64,000 nucleotides of DNA. Source: PMG-095 sp049324695. GTDB taxonomy: Bacteria > Myxococcota_A > Polyangia > Polyangiales > Polyangiaceae. Where the stretch lies: assembly GCA_049324695.1 (NCBI GenBank), contig JBMOMJ010000055.1:248001-312000 (forward strand), in the 5' to 3' direction. This document shows positions 1 through 8,440 of this stretch, one piece after another. The notes under the pieces were generated by a model that was given only the letters and a program-made list of their open reading frames with translations, was not told where the DNA came from and did no database searches. Each line of letters opens with the position of its first letter. Positions within the stretch are counted from its first letter, which is position 1. The translations under genes were made by a program, and so were the position numbers.

Positions 1-18
1 GAACTTTGAGCTTCAGCT

Positions 19-216
19 ATGACCGCTAGAGACTTTCAGAACTTTACGAACAAGCTTCCGCCGGAAGCTCGAGCACACCTAGTCGAAGCTACGCGAGGTA
101 TCCGCGAATACTTCGCGAAGGCGCACCGCGTCCGGGAGCACCTGCGCCAGCAGTGCCCGAAACTCGATCCCAGGCTCCGCGCTGTCGTGAGCTGCGTTGC
201 TGCGAGGATCCTATGA
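19..216 (+). CDS. Small hypothetical protein, coupled to the lysin gene
   Basis: A 65-residue charged, mostly helical reading frame. It is probably real because its stop codon TGA (214-216) overlaps the ATG of the lysin gene (213-215), the same ATGA coupling used by the next genes in this run. No membrane segment or known motif is visible. The upstream context is cut by the window edge, so the start is uncertain and the gene could be longer. Function unknown. Confidence 0.4.
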   Translation: MTARDFQNFTNKLPPEARAHLVEATRGIREYFAKAHRVREHLRQQCPKLDPRLRAVVSCVAARIL

Positions 217-1004
217 TCGTTCAAAATCGTCTGACGCCACTCGACCGCGATGCCGCGGCCAACGCACTAATAATTGCCTACCAGCGCATCACTGGTGCCT
301 TGCCGAGCGAAAAGGTCGCGACCCTCTTGCTCGCTCAGTCCGCGCTCGAAACTGGCCACTGGAAGTCGATTCACAACTACAACTTCGGCAACATCAAGGC
401 TGGAGCTGGCTATCCGATCATCGTTCAGTTTCGATGCTCTGAGGTCGAAAACGGTGTCGAGACGTTTTACGACCCGCCAGACCCACACTGCAATTTCCGA
501 GCGTACGAGACCGCTGCTGACGGTGCTGTAGACTACCTGAAGGTGCTGCAGAGTCGACCGCACTGGTGGAAGGGTCTGCACTCCGAAGATCCGAACGCAT
601 TCGTAGACGCGCTGGCGAGTCCACCCAAGTACTTCACCGCGAACCCTGAGCGCTACAAGACGGCCCTCGTTTCGCTCTACAGGCAGTTCCTCCCTTTAGT
701 TCAGACGGCGCTCCATCGAATCCGGCGCCCCCACTTGGTCCCGGTGCAGGTGCCAGCGCCAGCGAATCAGGAGCCGCCCTCGGTATCGTGTTCGGAATTC
801 TCGCAGTCACAGGCGCAATCTTTGTCGGCGCGTTGCAGCGACCGCGCCGTCGCGCCTGAGAGCACTTCGACGCGCCAAGCAGAACGGGCAACGGTTCCGG
901 CCACCGTGAAAGCCGCGCAAACCCCGAGCTCGTGGGTTCGCGTTCTGCTCGCCGTCGTTCGCTGGTTGGGTCGCCTTTTCCGTCGCGATGGAGGAACCCC
1001 ATGA
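213..1004 (+). CDS. Glucosaminidase/FlgJ-type peptidoglycan hydrolase (phage-like lysin)
   Basis: 263 residues from ATG at 213, chosen because GAGGA lies 5 bases upstream and the ATG overlaps the preceding stop. Residues ~15-150 resemble the glucosaminidase/lysozyme fold of FlgJ-type muramidases: LLAQSALETGHW carries the expected catalytic Glu, followed by NYNFGNIKA and FRAYETAADGAVDYL. The tail is a Pro/Ser/Ala linker plus a C-terminal amphipathic or membrane-binding stretch (SWVRVLLAVVRWLGRLFRR), unusual for a soluble endolysin and suggestive of membrane or virion association. No N-terminal signal peptide is seen. The next gene overlaps by 4 bases. Likely role is cell-wall cleavage during entry or lysis of a phage-like element. 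Confidence 0.8.
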   Translation: MIVQNRLTPLDRDAAANALIIAYQRITGALPSEKVATLLLAQSALETGHWKSIHNYNFGNIKAGAGYPIIVQFRCSEVENGVETFYDPPDPHCNFRAYETAADGAVDYLKVLQSRPHWWKGLHSEDPNAFVDALASPPKYFTANPERYKTALVSLYRQFLPLVQTALHRIRRPHLVPVQVPAPANQEPPSVSCSEFSQSQAQSLSARCSDRAVAPESTSTRQAERATVPATVKAAQTPSSWVRVLLAVVRWLGRLFRRDGGTP

Positions 1005-1297
1005 TCTACAGGAGCGCACTCGTCGCCGTGGCGGCAGTCGCGCTCGTCGTGCTGCTGACCGGAAAGAACACGACTGAGCACCGCACGCTAGTTTTGAACG
1101 GGCTCAAGTACGAGATCACCCGCTTCAGCAACGACACTGTGGAAGTCATTCGCGAAGACGGGCTCCGTTTCACGGTCGATCCGAAGACCGGGGTGACAAC
1201 GAAGACGGTCGGTACTCAGAGTCAGCTCGAAGACGCCTTGACCCAACTGCGGGACACTGTGCTCTCGGGCTCCAATTCCACGAGGGTAGCGCCATGA
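1001..1297 (+). CDS. Small single-TM protein
   Basis: 98 residues from ATG 1001, preceded by GGAGGAA. The ATG overlaps the stop of the lysin gene (ATGA). Residues ~4-21 (SALVAVAAVALVVLLTG) form one hydrophobic helix; the rest is a polar, beta-prone domain (LNGLKYEITRFSNDTVEVI) ending in a helix. The size, topology and place in a coupled run fit a phage membrane, spanin-like or virion-membrane protein, but no family is recognised. Confidence 0.65.
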   Translation: MIYRSALVAVAAVALVVLLTGKNTTEHRTLVLNGLKYEITRFSNDTVEVIREDGLRFTVDPKTGVTTKTVGTQSQLEDALTQLRDTVLSGSNSTRVAP

Positions 1298-1950
1298 CCA
1301 CCTTTGGCGATCTGGGTTGCCCGGCCGTGGACGTCGAGGCGTGGCGTCGCGTGAATCGCGTGCCGCTCTATCCGGGCAAGGTGAATCGCTGGATTCTCGC
1401 GCGCACGCTGAGGGACGACCCGTCGCCGGATGACCTCCGTAGCACACTCGCAGCGGTGTTCGCGAAGTGGTTCGAGGGCACGCTGCTCGATCCATCGCTC
1501 GTTTTCCGCGACACCACGCGCAGCGGAACCGCTGACTTGATCAAGCTCGAGCGCGTCTCGAAAGAGCGACTGATGTTCCCGAACACCGCGCGCCGCCGCG
1601 AGGAGCTGCCCGGCGTGATGCCGATGCTTCGTGCAGGGTCATTCATCTGGCTCGAGGTGAGCTTTGCGTATCGAGGCCAGCAAAAGGAGATGCCGTGGCC
1701 GGTGCGCACGGCCGCCATGGTGCAGCTCGAATCGAGCGCGCAGTGTCCGCTCGACGCGGATTGGATCCTGGATAGCGTAGCGTCGCCAACCGAGGACGCC
1801 CCACCCGAGCTGTCATCCACGGAAAAGCTGGGTACGTTGCTGGGCGAAACAGGGCGAGCGATCAAGGATGAACTCGAAAACGCGCTCCTCTTGCCAGCGA
1901 TCATTGTGGGCGGCGTCCTTGCAATTCTGCTCGTCGCAAGGAGGGGATAA
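1294..1950 (+). CDS. Hypothetical C-tail-anchored protein
   Basis: 218 residues; ATG 1294 overlaps the previous TGA. The first ~190 residues are soluble and unrecognised (WRRVNRVPLYPGKVNRWILAR near the start). Residues ~196-214 (LLLPAIIVGGVLAILLVAR) form one C-terminal transmembrane helix followed by Arg-Arg-Gly. The tail-anchor architecture and gene order suggest a structural or membrane protein of the phage-like module. Function is inferred from context only. Confidence 0.7.
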   Translation: MTTFGDLGCPAVDVEAWRRVNRVPLYPGKVNRWILARTLRDDPSPDDLRSTLAAVFAKWFEGTLLDPSLVFRDTTRSGTADLIKLERVSKERLMFPNTARRREELPGVMPMLRAGSFIWLEVSFAYRGQQKEMPWPVRTAAMVQLESSAQCPLDADWILDSVASPTEDAPPELSSTEKLGTLLGETGRAIKDELENALLLPAIIVGGVLAILLVARRG

Positions 1951-1952
1951 CG

Positions 1953-2999
1953 ATGGCAACGGCAAGCCCTGCACTCATCAAGTGGCTAACTCGGTTGCTC
2001 TCTGATTTGACCGAGGAAGGTCCGATTACCCGCTTCGAGCTCACGCACGTGATAGAAGGCGAGCACTCGGAGCGACTCGAGCTCTGGCCAGTGAGTCCAC
2101 AAAGCCCACCCGACCCACAAGATTTCGGCACTGAGATTTATGATCGTGCCGACAGCGACGCCCAATCGCGCATGGCCGGGCAGCCGCAGCGTTACGTAGT
2201 GTATGCGTATCGCGGCAAGAGCGAGCTCCACGAAAGCCAGCACGCGTTTCTGGCGCGCGGGAAAGGGCAGCTCGGAAAACTTGGCGACGACACGGAGCCG
2301 CCAACCGGAAAGGGCCTGCTCGCTCACTTCATGCGGCACGATGAGAGCGTTCATCGCTTGCTGATGAGCGCCAACGAAAGCTTGCTCGGCAGACTCGCCC
2401 AAGACTTGGAGCGCGAGCGAGTGGCTCGTCAGAAGGCCGAAGAGATCAACTGGTCGATGTTCGAGCGATACCAAAACCTGCTTGACCGAGAGCACGAGCG
2501 GCGGCTCGCTGAGGCCAAGGAGCTCATGAAAGCCCGCCGAATGGACGAGCTCATGGGCGTCGTTACGGCCCTACTTCCGATCTTGGCGACGAAGTTCCTG
2601 GGAAACGCTCCCTCTGCAGCAGTGGGTGCTGGCATTGCGCCGGCGCCGGCGAGGCCTGCCGAACTCGTCGACTCCAAAGACGCGGCGGTGCGCGAGTTTC
2701 TGAACGGCCTTTCGGAGGCGGAGGTCTCGAGCGTGCTCGCGAGCCTATCGACTTCGAATCAGCTGGGCCTTATCGAGCTCCATCGCTCATTCAGCGATGA
2801 GAGCGCAACAGTGGCCGACGTCATGGCTCGGCACATCACAATTCGAAAGTTCCTGAAGGGACTCGACGAGAACGAGATGAAGAACATTCTCGCCTCCCTG
2901 ACCGAGGCGAACCGCGGACGGTTGCTCGCTCTCTACGCCCAGTATCGCGTCATCGAGGAACAAGAGCAGGGCCGCAAACCCGAGATTCTGCGCTCGTGA
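1953..2999 (+). CDS. Hypothetical coiled-coil protein
   Basis: 348 residues with a strong ribosome site (AAGGAGGGGATAACG) before ATG 1953. The N-terminal ~110 residues are mixed alpha/beta. Residues ~135-195 are rich in Glu/Arg/Lys/Gln heptads (LERERVARQKAEEIN, REHERRLAEAKELMKARR) and should form a coiled coil. A short hydrophobic Ala/Pro region follows, then two similar C-terminal motifs (REFLNGLSEAEVSSVLASL and RKFLKGLDENEMKNILASL), an internal repeat of ~55 residues. It starts 3 bases after the preceding gene. No family is recognised. Confidence 0.7.
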   Translation: MATASPALIKWLTRLLSDLTEEGPITRFELTHVIEGEHSERLELWPVSPQSPPDPQDFGTEIYDRADSDAQSRMAGQPQRYVVYAYRGKSELHESQHAFLARGKGQLGKLGDDTEPPTGKGLLAHFMRHDESVHRLLMSANESLLGRLAQDLERERVARQKAEEINWSMFERYQNLLDREHERRLAEAKELMKARRMDELMGVVTALLPILATKFLGNAPSAAVGAGIAPAPARPAELVDSKDAAVREFLNGLSEAEVSSVLASLSTSNQLGLIELHRSFSDESATVADVMARHITIRKFLKGLDENEMKNILASLTEANRGRLLALYAQYRVIEEQEQGRKPEILRS

Positions 3000-3022
3000 T
3001 GGAGCGCGAGAGGACAAGTCAC

Positions 3023-3310
3023 ATGGCAAAGAAGACTGCAAAGAAGAAAGTGGCGGCGATCCTCAAGCGGACGCATCGCCGCAAGCCGAAGCACGCCAAA
3101 CGCCCAGTGCGCTCGAAAGCACAGATCGTCGCTGCGAGCAAGCCGGCGAATACGAACGCCCACCCGCACCGCGGCAAACGTTCGCTGAGCAACGCGCGCC
3201 GAAAGCAGCTCGCTTTCGCTCGCAAGAAGAAATTCGAGCGCCAGGTTACCGAGAAGACGCTCCGAGACATCCTCGCGCTCCGCTGCGTGCAGCGCTGCGC
3301 GCATCCCTGA
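3023..3310 (+). CDS. Very basic Lys/Arg-rich DNA-binding-like protein
   Basis: 96 residues from ATG 3023, preferred over an upstream GTG at 2996 because GAGGACA precedes it. The sequence starts MAKKTAKKKVAAILKR and is dominated by Lys, Arg, His and Ala, with almost no acidic residues in the first 80 positions. This is the composition of histone-like or protamine-like condensing proteins and of small core proteins in some membrane-containing phages. DNA condensation is inferred from composition alone; a ribosomal or RNA-binding role cannot be excluded. Confidence 0.65.
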   Translation: MAKKTAKKKVAAILKRTHRRKPKHAKRPVRSKAQIVAASKPANTNAHPHRGKRSLSNARRKQLAFARKKKFERQVTEKTLRDILALRCVQRCAHP

Positions 3311-3332
3311 GCACCCAAAAAAGGAGTCCGCA

Positions 3333-3641
3333 ATGACCGTCCACAAAGATCGCGTTCCCCCGACGGGCCCGGCGACGAGCGCCCGATTCAAAGTCACCAT
3401 CGACCACGGCGTCGTTTCGGCGCAAAACACTAAAGCATCGTCCGCTGCGTTGCCCGGCAAGAGTGCGCGCCTCGGTGACAACATCACGCTCAACCCGAGC
3501 GCGGCGATGCCGAGCGGACTCGCGATTGCTTCGGTGCGCGTAGCCGCAGCTGACTCGCTCGAAATCATTGTAGCCAACGTGACGACAGCGGACATCAACG
3601 CGGGTTCGATCGCGTACGACGTCATCGTTCGGAGGCTCTAG
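3333..3641 (+). CDS. Small beta-rich phage-type structural protein (putative)
   Basis: 102 residues, ATG 3333 with AAAAAAGGAG upstream. No signal peptide or TM segment. The second half (GDNITLNPSAAMPSGLAIA, VRVAAADSLEIIVANVT, then a short run ending YDVIVRRL) has alternating hydrophobics, and the DSLEIIVANVTTADINAG pattern resembles small phage capsid-decoration or spike-type beta proteins. This is pattern resemblance, not a family assignment. Lies between the basic protein and the holin-like gene. Confidence 0.6.
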   Translation: MTVHKDRVPPTGPATSARFKVTIDHGVVSAQNTKASSAALPGKSARLGDNITLNPSAAMPSGLAIASVRVAAADSLEIIVANVTTADINAGSIAYDVIVRRL

Positions 3642-3703
3642 CGCGCGTTCCACCCGAGCCGTGAAGCACGCACGCACGTTCCGCCTTTTGAAAGGAGAAG
3701 GTT

Positions 3704-4150
3704 ATGTCTGACGAAATTTGGGCGAGCTTGGCCAAGAGTGCCGAAGCATTGTCTCCGGTCTTTCTTGCGGTGCTGAGCTGGGTCTCAGTTCGCATCGCGC
3801 AACTTATCGACGCCAAGGTCAAGAACGAACATATCGCCGGCGTCTTGCACCGGCTGGACGACGCGGTCGCAGTAGCGGTACGTCAGGTGGAGCAAGTCGT
3901 TGTGACGCAGCTCAAGGCGGCGAGCAGCGATGGCTTACTCAATGCCGGGGAACGAGTGCGCGTCAAAGGCGCGGCGCTCGCAGCGGTGCGCTCTTACATT
4001 GGGTTCAAGGGACTGCTCGAGATCGGGAAGATTCTTGGGTTGAGCGGTGACGATCTTGATCGACTGGTGGACGCGCGCGTCGAAGCGGCGGTGTACGACA
4101 TGCGAGTGGGACGGGCTCCGGTGCTGAATGGGGCTGGCAAGCGGCCGTAA
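3704..4150 (+). CDS. Holin-like small membrane protein
   Basis: 148 residues; ATG 3704 follows GAAAGGAGAAGG. Residues ~13-33 (ALSPVFLAVLSWVSVRIAQLI) form one hydrophobic helix. The remaining soluble part is helical with a core (DDAVAVAVRQVEQVVV, then a Lys/Gly-containing loop and AALAAVRSYIG) that resembles the LL-H-type phage holins: one TM segment followed by a conserved helical domain with an Ala-Val-Glu-Gln core. It is the last gene of the coupled phage-like run whose first gene is a lysin, which supports a lysis role. Moderate certainty. Confidence 0.6.
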   Translation: MSDEIWASLAKSAEALSPVFLAVLSWVSVRIAQLIDAKVKNEHIAGVLHRLDDAVAVAVRQVEQVVVTQLKAASSDGLLNAGERVRVKGAALAAVRSYIGFKGLLEIGKILGLSGDDLDRLVDARVEAAVYDMRVGRAPVLNGAGKRP

Positions 4151-4321
4151 GTGCGCGATCGCGCGATTGTCGTCCGCGTAGGTCGTTTTCATGTTGCGGC
4201 GGCCGCACCGACGCGGGCGAGAGTTCCCCGTTGGACGGCGGTATCTGAGGAGGTTTTTCACGCTCTCCCATGGCACTGTCTCGCGTGCGCAGGCTGGCTT
4301 CCTAGGCTATCTCTGCTCAAA

Positions 4322-5107
4322 GTGGCCGAGAAGAAGAAGTCGTGCTGGTTGCACGGATACGGTGGACCCTGCCGAGGTAAGCGCAACGGGGAGCACTACA
4401 TCTCACGAGCGTTGCTTGAGATTCTCGCCGCTGGTAAGACTACGGCAGTCCTGGGCGGACTGCCTTTTCAGGCGCCCAACACGCTGGAGGAGCTCGGCAT
4501 CAACTCGCTTACGACACGCATCTACTGCGAAGGGCACAACTCCGGGCTGTCACCGCTGGACACCGCACTAGCCGGTGTCTTTCGCTTCGTACATCTAGTC
4601 AACATCGAGCCCGACGGCGCACATCCGCCGCGTCGTTTCAAAGGCGCACTCCTCGAACGGGCACTGCTAAAAGTCGTTGTAGGCGTCAGTGCCGTCGAGC
4701 GACGCAAGCACCTGGTGCCTGAGCAGTGGAAAGCCCTGTTGGTAGGTAAAGGAGCATGGCCGCAAGGACACGGCCTCTATCTAGGTCGCCCCGCTGATGT
4801 GCAGATTCACGATGGGACTTTCTACTATGACGCCATGTTGCACCCGAACACGGGGACCGTCGCAGTAGCTTCGTTTTTCTTGGCCGGCATCACTCTAAAC
4901 CTCGTGCTCGCAGATATCGGTGATCGAGACAAGTTCGGCATATACAGGGGGCGTGGGTATATCTTCAAGCATCCCGACCGCGACTTTCGCCTGGAGCTTG
5001 AGTGGCCACACGAACCCAATGAATGCGTTGTCCTAACTCGAATTGGGACCACCGAGGAACCCGCGCCGCACGCACGGGGCTGGAAAACCATGGGGATTCC
5101 GCGCTAG
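4322..5107 (+). CDS. Cys/His-rich protein with HNH-like EHYIS motif
   Basis: About 261 residues from GTG 4322; a longer frame opens at 4151 but its N-terminal extension looks non-coding. The protein begins VAEKKKSCWLHGYGGPC and continues GEHYISRALLEIL, an arrangement (Cys...Cys followed by Glu-His-x-Ile-Ser) seen in Zn-binding HNH-like domains of many hypothetical bacterial proteins. The rest is an alpha/beta domain without recognised motifs. It lies between the phage-like run and a decayed methyltransferase, so may be part of a restriction or mobile-element cargo. Nuclease activity is not established: no complete HNH triad is identified. Confidence 0.55.
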   Translation: MAEKKKSCWLHGYGGPCRGKRNGEHYISRALLEILAAGKTTAVLGGLPFQAPNTLEELGINSLTTRIYCEGHNSGLSPLDTALAGVFRFVHLVNIEPDGAHPPRRFKGALLERALLKVVVGVSAVERRKHLVPEQWKALLVGKGAWPQGHGLYLGRPADVQIHDGTFYYDAMLHPNTGTVAVASFFLAGITLNLVLADIGDRDKFGIYRGRGYIFKHPDRDFRLELEWPHEPNECVVLTRIGTTEEPAPHARGWKTMGIPR

Positions 5108-5168
5108 CGCGGTTCACAACGCATCAATGCGCGATCAGTCGTTATGGCGCTACGCGAGCTCCTAGCGT

Positions 5169-5760
5169 TACTTCGGAAAAGGCGAGAAGGTGGCCAAGCT
5201 GCACCGCTAGCGCCTTCTGCGATACACGAAGGACCGCAACGGCGAAGCCACGTTCAATCAGCCGTACGGCGAACTCGCGAAAAGCACCGTAAAGACTTGG
5301 GGCACCAAGAAGCAAAACGCCGTATTCAGGGGCGGAAAGCAGATCAAGTCGAGCACCTTGGCTGAAGAGTCGCCGGGGGTACCGATGGGCGATGTATGGG
5401 ATATTTCGATAGTTGCGCCGATGAGCAAAGAGCGACTCGGATATCTAACTCAAAATCCAGAAGCACTGCTCGAGCGAGTCTCGCAGGTCAGCAGCGACCC
5501 TGGTCAGATTGTGGTCGATCCTTTTGTGGATGCGGCACCGCTGTGGCCATGGCCGAGAACTCGGACGAAAGTGGATCGGTATCGACATCACGCATCCAGC
5601 GATCGGACTCATCAAATACAGAATGGAGATGGCTTTCGGGGAGAAGGCCAAGTTCTCGATTGTCGGCGAGCCTCGATCGATTGAGGCCGCTCGACTGCTT
5701 GCAAAGGACATCCCCTACCAATTTCAATGGTGGTTCGTGGGGGCGTGGCGAAGACGCAGC
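5169..5760 (+). pseudogene. Decayed DNA methyltransferase (N6/N4-type)
   Basis: Joining three reading frames recovers a methyltransferase C-terminus: YFGKGEKVAKLHR, an in-frame TAG at 5208-5210, then RLLRYTKDRNGEATF up to GDVWDISIVAPMSKERLGY, a TQNPEALLERV target-recognition block, VVDPF, and after a lost base near 5523 CGCGTAVAMA, then after a second shift near 5555-5565 RKWIGIDITHPAIGLIKYR. The blocks DPF-C-GCGT and WIGIDI are diagnostic for DNA adenine/cytosine-N4 methylases, as is YpTQKPe, here YLTQNPE. One stop plus two frameshifts make it inactive. The N-terminal half, including the DPPY region, is not found. It converges on the endonuclease gene at 5838-7322. Confidence 0.78.
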
Positions 5761-5837
5761 CGCGACACAAGCAAAGGCGCAAGCGGATTTGAAACTTGCC
5801 TTCAAGGGAACGCTCCATATCGCGCCGGCCGACAGAG

Positions 5838-7322
5838 TTACTCGACGACTCCGTCGAAAGCTCCCGGCCACGTCAGTACGACTCCCAGGTCGTCGCACAT
5901 CCCGAGCCAGCTCGAATCGGTCGGTTCCTTTTCGGCGACGAGCACGGCTCGGACCTCCTCGCCACCGGCGGCGAGCAAATAGCGGTAGCGTAGGACCTGA
6001 CCGAGACCCAAGCGGAGCTGCTGTTCTCGGTTCGCGACTGTCGTGCTCTTCACCTCCGCGACGAAAGTGACGCCCCCGGTTTTCCACGCCAGATCGAACT
6101 TGGGATCGCCTTCCTGCGGAGCCAACGGAGTAATGCCGCGCGCTCGGAGGAAGTCTGCAAGCGCGTCCTGAGTGCTCGCGTGCGCCTGGTTTCCCCGATC
6201 GACCTTGTCAGGGTCGACATCAAAGGGTTGCCGCGCTTCGCTCGCCGGAAGCCTCCCGATGTTTGCGTACGTCTGACCAACGAGATTTCGTCTCGGCGAG
6301 GTACGTAGTGGCCGCGAATTTTGCGGTCCATGCACCGTCTTCGTTCCCCCGCCCGCGAGATAATCCTCGAGCTCGCTATGGGAGGGCACGGTCTCCGCGA
6401 AGTGAAGCACCAAGCGAAGTCGTTTGGTCCGGTTCCCACTTCCTCGAGCACCAGGCTCTCGTCCTACACGAGCCTGGGCCGCGCCGAGGCGGCGCTGGAG
6501 ATCGGCCGCGTCGTCAATCGTGATGGGATAGCGCCGGCCGTCAATTTGCAGACGCCTATCAGCTAGCTCCAGGTGCTGTGTCGCCCGGGATTCGACGATA
6601 GCGTCTAGAATCTTCGCGCTTCGGTTTCCCAAGCGTGCAAGCAACATTTCGAGTCCTGGCGCGTAGTCCAGGTTTCTTGATTCGGACGAGCCACGGGAAC
6701 CGCCGCGTGATTCGACTACCACGCTGACTCGGCCGTCGATGCGTTCGACCCGAAACGTCGCATCCAGCGGCGTGCCATCGGGCTGATAGACGGTGCGGGG
6801 TTTCCCTGTCCCGTCATTGTCAGCGACTGCGGCCGCCGCGCGGTCGTCGACGTTGGAGGCGCCGCCCGCCAACGTCACGAACCGCCACTTGCTCGTGTCG
6901 AGCCCTTCGAAAACATCCTCCCCGAAGAGCGCCTCACCCCAAGCTACCAGGCGGCCTGAAAGAACATCGTCACTTTGGAACTGGTGCTGAAGGGCCGACT
7001 CGATCGCCTTGCGGGTGACGTTCCCGTCAAATCGTGCGCCGTCGAAGTCGCCCGCGAGCGCCGTCTCATACGCTGCAGGGTCAAGCCCGGTGTAGCCAAC
7101 AAATTTGGATGGGCCAAAGGTGGCCGCGGAGGGATCGAAAACCCAGTAGTGCGTCGTGCGCGCGAGATCGCGCGCATAGCTCCACGAGCTGGCTGTGCGA
7201 TTGAACTCGGTCACCGCTTCGGCGACGTCGGCGGTCGTGCTGACACGGTTGAGACGAACCACGGTCACAGTAGAATACTCGGTTCCGGCCGGACAAAGGG
7301 CGGGACGCGAATCGTGGGGCAA
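5838..7322 (-). CDS. Restriction-endonuclease-like protein, PD-(D/E)XK C-terminus
   Basis: 494 residues, uninterrupted. The N-terminal third contains a WVFDPSAATFGPSKFVGY block like those at the front of some stand-alone restriction or modification-dependent nucleases. The C-terminal ~90 residues have the PD-(D/E)XK core: GDPKFDLAW with Asp ~410, then FVAEVKST with Glu ~423 and Lys ~425, then QLRLGLGQVLRYR, a Gln-containing helix expected to follow the active site. The opposing gene is a methyltransferase pseudogene, so this was probably half of a restriction-modification pair; survival of the nuclease alone suggests it is now inactive, unexpressed, or modification-dependent. Confidence 0.72.
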   Translation of the reverse strand: MPHDSRPALCPAGTEYSTVTVVRLNRVSTTADVAEAVTEFNRTASSWSYARDLARTTHYWVFDPSAATFGPSKFVGYTGLDPAAYETALAGDFDGARFDGNVTRKAIESALQHQFQSDDVLSGRLVAWGEALFGEDVFEGLDTSKWRFVTLAGGASNVDDRAAAAVADNDGTGKPRTVYQPDGTPLDATFRVERIDGRVSVVVESRGGSRGSSESRNLDYAPGLEMLLARLGNRSAKILDAIVESRATQHLELADRRLQIDGRRYPITIDDAADLQRRLGAAQARVGREPGARGSGNRTKRLRLVLHFAETVPSHSELEDYLAGGGTKTVHGPQNSRPLRTSPRRNLVGQTYANIGRLPASEARQPFDVDPDKVDRGNQAHASTQDALADFLRARGITPLAPQEGDPKFDLAWKTGGVTFVAEVKSTTVANREQQLRLGLGQVLRYRYLLAAGGEEVRAVLVAEKEPTDSSWLGMCDDLGVVLTWPGAFDGVVE

Positions 7323-7482
7323 CTAGGCTTTGCGCTCTCGCGGACTGCTTGTAGACGGAAGCGGAAGCGAGAGCTTGGGCAACCAACGGGCTAGTCGAGG
7401 AAAGCCACTCGATACCCCGTCTGGCCTTGGCTGCTCTATCGTTTCAATTGCACGCCTAGGAAGTGTCGTTTACCCAGACGAT

Positions 7483-8440
7483 CTAACTTTTCTGGATCGT
7501 CGCCATGCACGAACGGTAATCCCGTGCGGCCTCTCGGGCCGCGCGAGCCTCACGACGCAAGCGTACTGTCGCGTGTTCAGTGTCAATGAGGTCCGGTCGG
7601 TTCGCTTCGGTCGTGCCGTTTGGTGCTTTGGCTCTGCACGGAGTGCGTCCAACACGGACAACTCGTTCGCGAACGCGCGCGATCGAGCAGGAGTTGCGCG
7701 CAAGTACTTGGACAGCCGCCGCGCATCGGCCAACGGACTTCGAATAGATTCCTTGGTCAGCGCGCCATTTTCCCCGCCTTGCCCGTATAGGAGAAGTGCC
7801 TGAGCATGAGCTCGACAAGTGGTGCCGGCAGCCATGATGGCAGATCGACGGACGGAGCAAGCCGCTGCACCCGTCGTCGGGTTCGCTCAATGACTTCCTC
7901 AGCGAGTGGACAAAGTTCGGTCGCGCTGGGGCCTGCTTCGCTGGTCCCGAGCGCCAGGCGTTCGCCAAGCTCGAGTTCCACAAGGAATGGCACAAGCCAG
8001 AGAGCCACATCGGGATCGCAGCCGAAAATCGCACGTGCCCCCGCCTGAGCGCTTCGCGAAAATCATTCGGTACTGGGAGGTGGGCGCCTTCACTCCGTAG
8101 CGAATCGGATTCAGTAGCTCGCCGTTCACCAGACGAAGAAGGGCCTGCTCGATCGCGCTCGTCTGAGCTGAATCCCCTCTCGACGTGCAAAGTCCTCGCG
8201 CTCCGCGTCCTCGAAGTCCGTCATCGCCCGGATTATGCGACGAACGGCGCCGAATGGTGTCCAAGAAGCAGCCATCTTTGCTGCTGCCGTCTGCATACAA
8301 CTCGGCCCCAAAAAGGTTTGAGTCGTATGCGCTTGGTTTTGAGGCAACCAGCTTGGACAAGCCTCTCACGCCCAACCAACGACGGCGGCTCGCGCTCGAG
8401 GCGCTGACAGCTGGGCGAAGCGTAGTTCGCGCGTATCGGC
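7483..8440 (-). pseudogene. Decayed coding relic of unknown function
   Basis: Read right to left on the minus strand, coding-like segments alternate between frames: SAYDSNLFGAELYADGSSK (~8300), IIRAMTDFEDAEREDFARR (~8200), SAIEQALLRLVNGELLNPI (~8130), ALWLVPFLVELELGERLAL (~7990), VQRLAPSVDLPSWLPAPLV (~7850), SPLADARRLSKYLRATPAR (~7720), TVRLRREARAAREAARDYR (~7520). Each looks like ordinary protein but needs frame changes to join. Best explained as a gene broken by several indels; no family recognised. Confidence 0.35.
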
